NCBI RefSeq assembly: GCF_900460525.1
Contig: NZ_UHIY01000001.1
Span: forward strand, 4,526,001 to 4,590,000
Length of the DNA: 64,000 nucleotides
Source: Yersinia kristensenii
Lineage (GTDB): Bacteria; Pseudomonadota; Gammaproteobacteria; Enterobacterales; Enterobacteriaceae
Reading direction: 5' to 3'
Shown: positions 63,189 through 64,000 of the stretch, in pieces
Layout of the letters: each line of letters begins with the position of its first letter
How positions within the stretch are numbered: the first letter of the stretch is position 1
Notes under the pieces: generated by a model
Seen by the model: the letters and a program-made list of their open reading frames with translations, nothing else
Databases searched by the model: none
Told to the model about the DNA's origin: nothing
Program-made: the position numbers and the translations under genes

Positions 63189-63767
63189 TTATTTAACCCG
63201 AACACCTTCGACTGACAAAATCAGTTCAACTTCCTGTGAAGCCGGGCCTAAGTCAGTGGTGATATTAAAGTCTTTCAGCTTAATATTACCGTTAGCTTCA
63301 AAACCGGCGCGATAACCACCCCAGGGGTCATTACCCTGCCCGGTCAGTTTACTTTCCAAGGTCACTGGCTTAGTGACGCCATTTAATGTCAGATTACCGA
63401 CCACGGTATAACCTTCGCCATTTTTCTTCACTTCGGTCGACTCAAATGTCGCCTGTGGGAATTTACTGACATTCAGGAATTCTTTACTGCGCAGATGTTT
63501 ATCACGTTCAGCATGATTGGTATCAACGCTATTGGTATTGATCACCACATTGACTTTATCAGCCGCAGGATCTTTCTCATCAAAAGTGAAAGACCCATCG
63601 AAATCATTAAAACTGCCATATAACCAGCTATAGCCTAAGTGTTTAATCCGGAACTCGATAAAGGCGTGTTGACCTTCTTTATCAAATTTATATTCGGCGG
63701 CTACAGCGCTACCTGCAGTAAACATCAGTGCGCCTACAGTCAGGCCCAAGAGGGTCTTATTAAACAT
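63189..63767 (-). CDS. yceI: YceI-family periplasmic protein
   Basis: A 192-residue lipocalin-like protein with a signal peptide of about 22 residues ending AVAA, then [20 protein letters not shown]. YceI domains form a barrel that binds an isoprenoid such as a polyprenyl quinone precursor; the physiological role is unclear. DWxIDxxHSxIxFxIxHL-like features and [12 protein letters not shown] are typical. It follows yceJ, a cytochrome b561, by 25 bp, as in E. coli. Confidence 0.94.
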   Translation of the reverse strand: MFNKTLLGLTVGALMFTAGSAVAAEYKFDKEGQHAFIEFRIKHLGYSWLYGSFNDFDGSFTFDEKDPAADKVNVVINTNSVDTNHAERDKHLRSKEFLNVSKFPQATFESTEVKKNGEGYTVVGNLTLNGVTKPVTLESKLTGQGNDPWGGYRAGFEANGNIKLKDFNITTDLGPASQEVELILSVEGVRVK

Positions 63768-63792
63768 GCTTAATTCTCCATAATACAGTTGG

Positions 63793-64000
63793 TTAATCGG
63801 TGCTACGTCCCAGCATCCGTTTGAGGGTAATATCACCATCAATAACATGGTGTTTAATTGCGGCGAGTCCATGCAATAGTGAAAGTACTACAACAGCCCA
63901 AGCCAGATAAAGATGTACAATACCAGCGGTATCAGCTTGATCAGGTAAGCCCGTTAATGTGGCAGGAACAGCAAACCAGCCAAATACATTGATTGGTTGC
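63793..64000 (-). CDS. yceJ: YceJ cytochrome b561, C-terminal part
   Basis: The last 68 codons of a membrane cytochrome b561 homologue, cut by the window end. Visible are [14 protein letters not shown], a span [20 protein letters not shown] with a haem-ligand type histidine, and the tail [20 protein letters not shown] typical of the family. It is in one operon with yceI. Confidence 0.85.
   Translation of the reverse strand, partial: QPINVFGWFAVPATLTGLPDQADTAGIVHLYLAWAVVVLSLLHGLAAIKHHVIDGDITLKRMLGRSTD

Overview
The window is chromosomal DNA of a Yersinia-like member of the Enterobacterales. This is inferred from recognisable core genes and their order (smrB-sixA-fadJ-fadI-yfcZ-fadL, mlaA, a ccmABCDEFGHI operon with separate ccmH and ccmI, yfdC-argW, ascBF/ascG, yceI-yceJ). 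A complete-looking P2-type temperate prophage of about 37 kb interrupts this core.

Left chromosomal arm (1-7632): the first codons of prmB, the ribosome-rescue nuclease smrB, the phosphohistidine phosphatase sixA, the anaerobic fatty-acid oxidation pair fadIJ, yfcZ and the long-chain fatty acid porin fadL. Palindromic FadR-type operators lie upstream of both fadI and fadL.

Prophage (7633-44761): a 15-bp direct repeat (7618-7632 and 44747-44761) marks attL and attR. The core lies inside the stem-loop of the fadL terminator, so integration splits that terminator. The leftmost phage genes are int and an HTH repressor, then face-to-face promoters with a shared operator, a Cox-like regulator, a row of small early genes, a hairpin-rich segment and a rolling-circle replication initiator. 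Between the replication gene and the packaging genes, where P2 relatives carry variable cargo, lies a two-gene CBASS anti-phage system (CD-NTase plus a Cap15-like 2TM/beta effector), a broken gene and an FRG-domain protein. The packaging genes (terminase, portal) run leftward with an Ogr-type zinc-finger activator as their last gene. Scaffold, capsid, completion, sheath, tube, lysis, tape measure, baseplate and fibre genes run rightward. The two late operons diverge from a 46-bp nested dyad made of four TTTCGG half-sites. The tail module resembles the HP1/K139-like branch of the P2 family more than P2 itself. It has a -1 frameshifting tail assembly chaperone, two complete tail-fibre/assembly-protein pairs and a fused hub-spike protein. 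The right end carries a Hok/Gef toxin locus and a Com-DNA methyltransferase operon preceded by a cluster of GATC sites.

Right chromosomal arm (44762-64000): mlaA, the cytochrome c maturation operon, yfdC, tRNA-Arg(CCU) argW with a decayed integrase fragment beside it, a deletion fusion of metN to metQ, yjdM, two little-known genes, a PadR-type regulator behind an array of AT-rich palindromes with a DUF3861 gene, the aryl-beta-glucoside genes ascB and ascF with regulator ascG, a palindromic repeat element, yceI and the end of yceJ.

The prophage combines CBASS, an FRG protein, a DNA modification operon and a toxin locus at two cargo sites, the replication/packaging gap and the right attachment end. 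The most unusual sequence signals are the late-operon dyad with the activator encoded in the operon it probably controls, the GATC cluster before com-methyltransferase, and the hairpin cluster before the replication gene.
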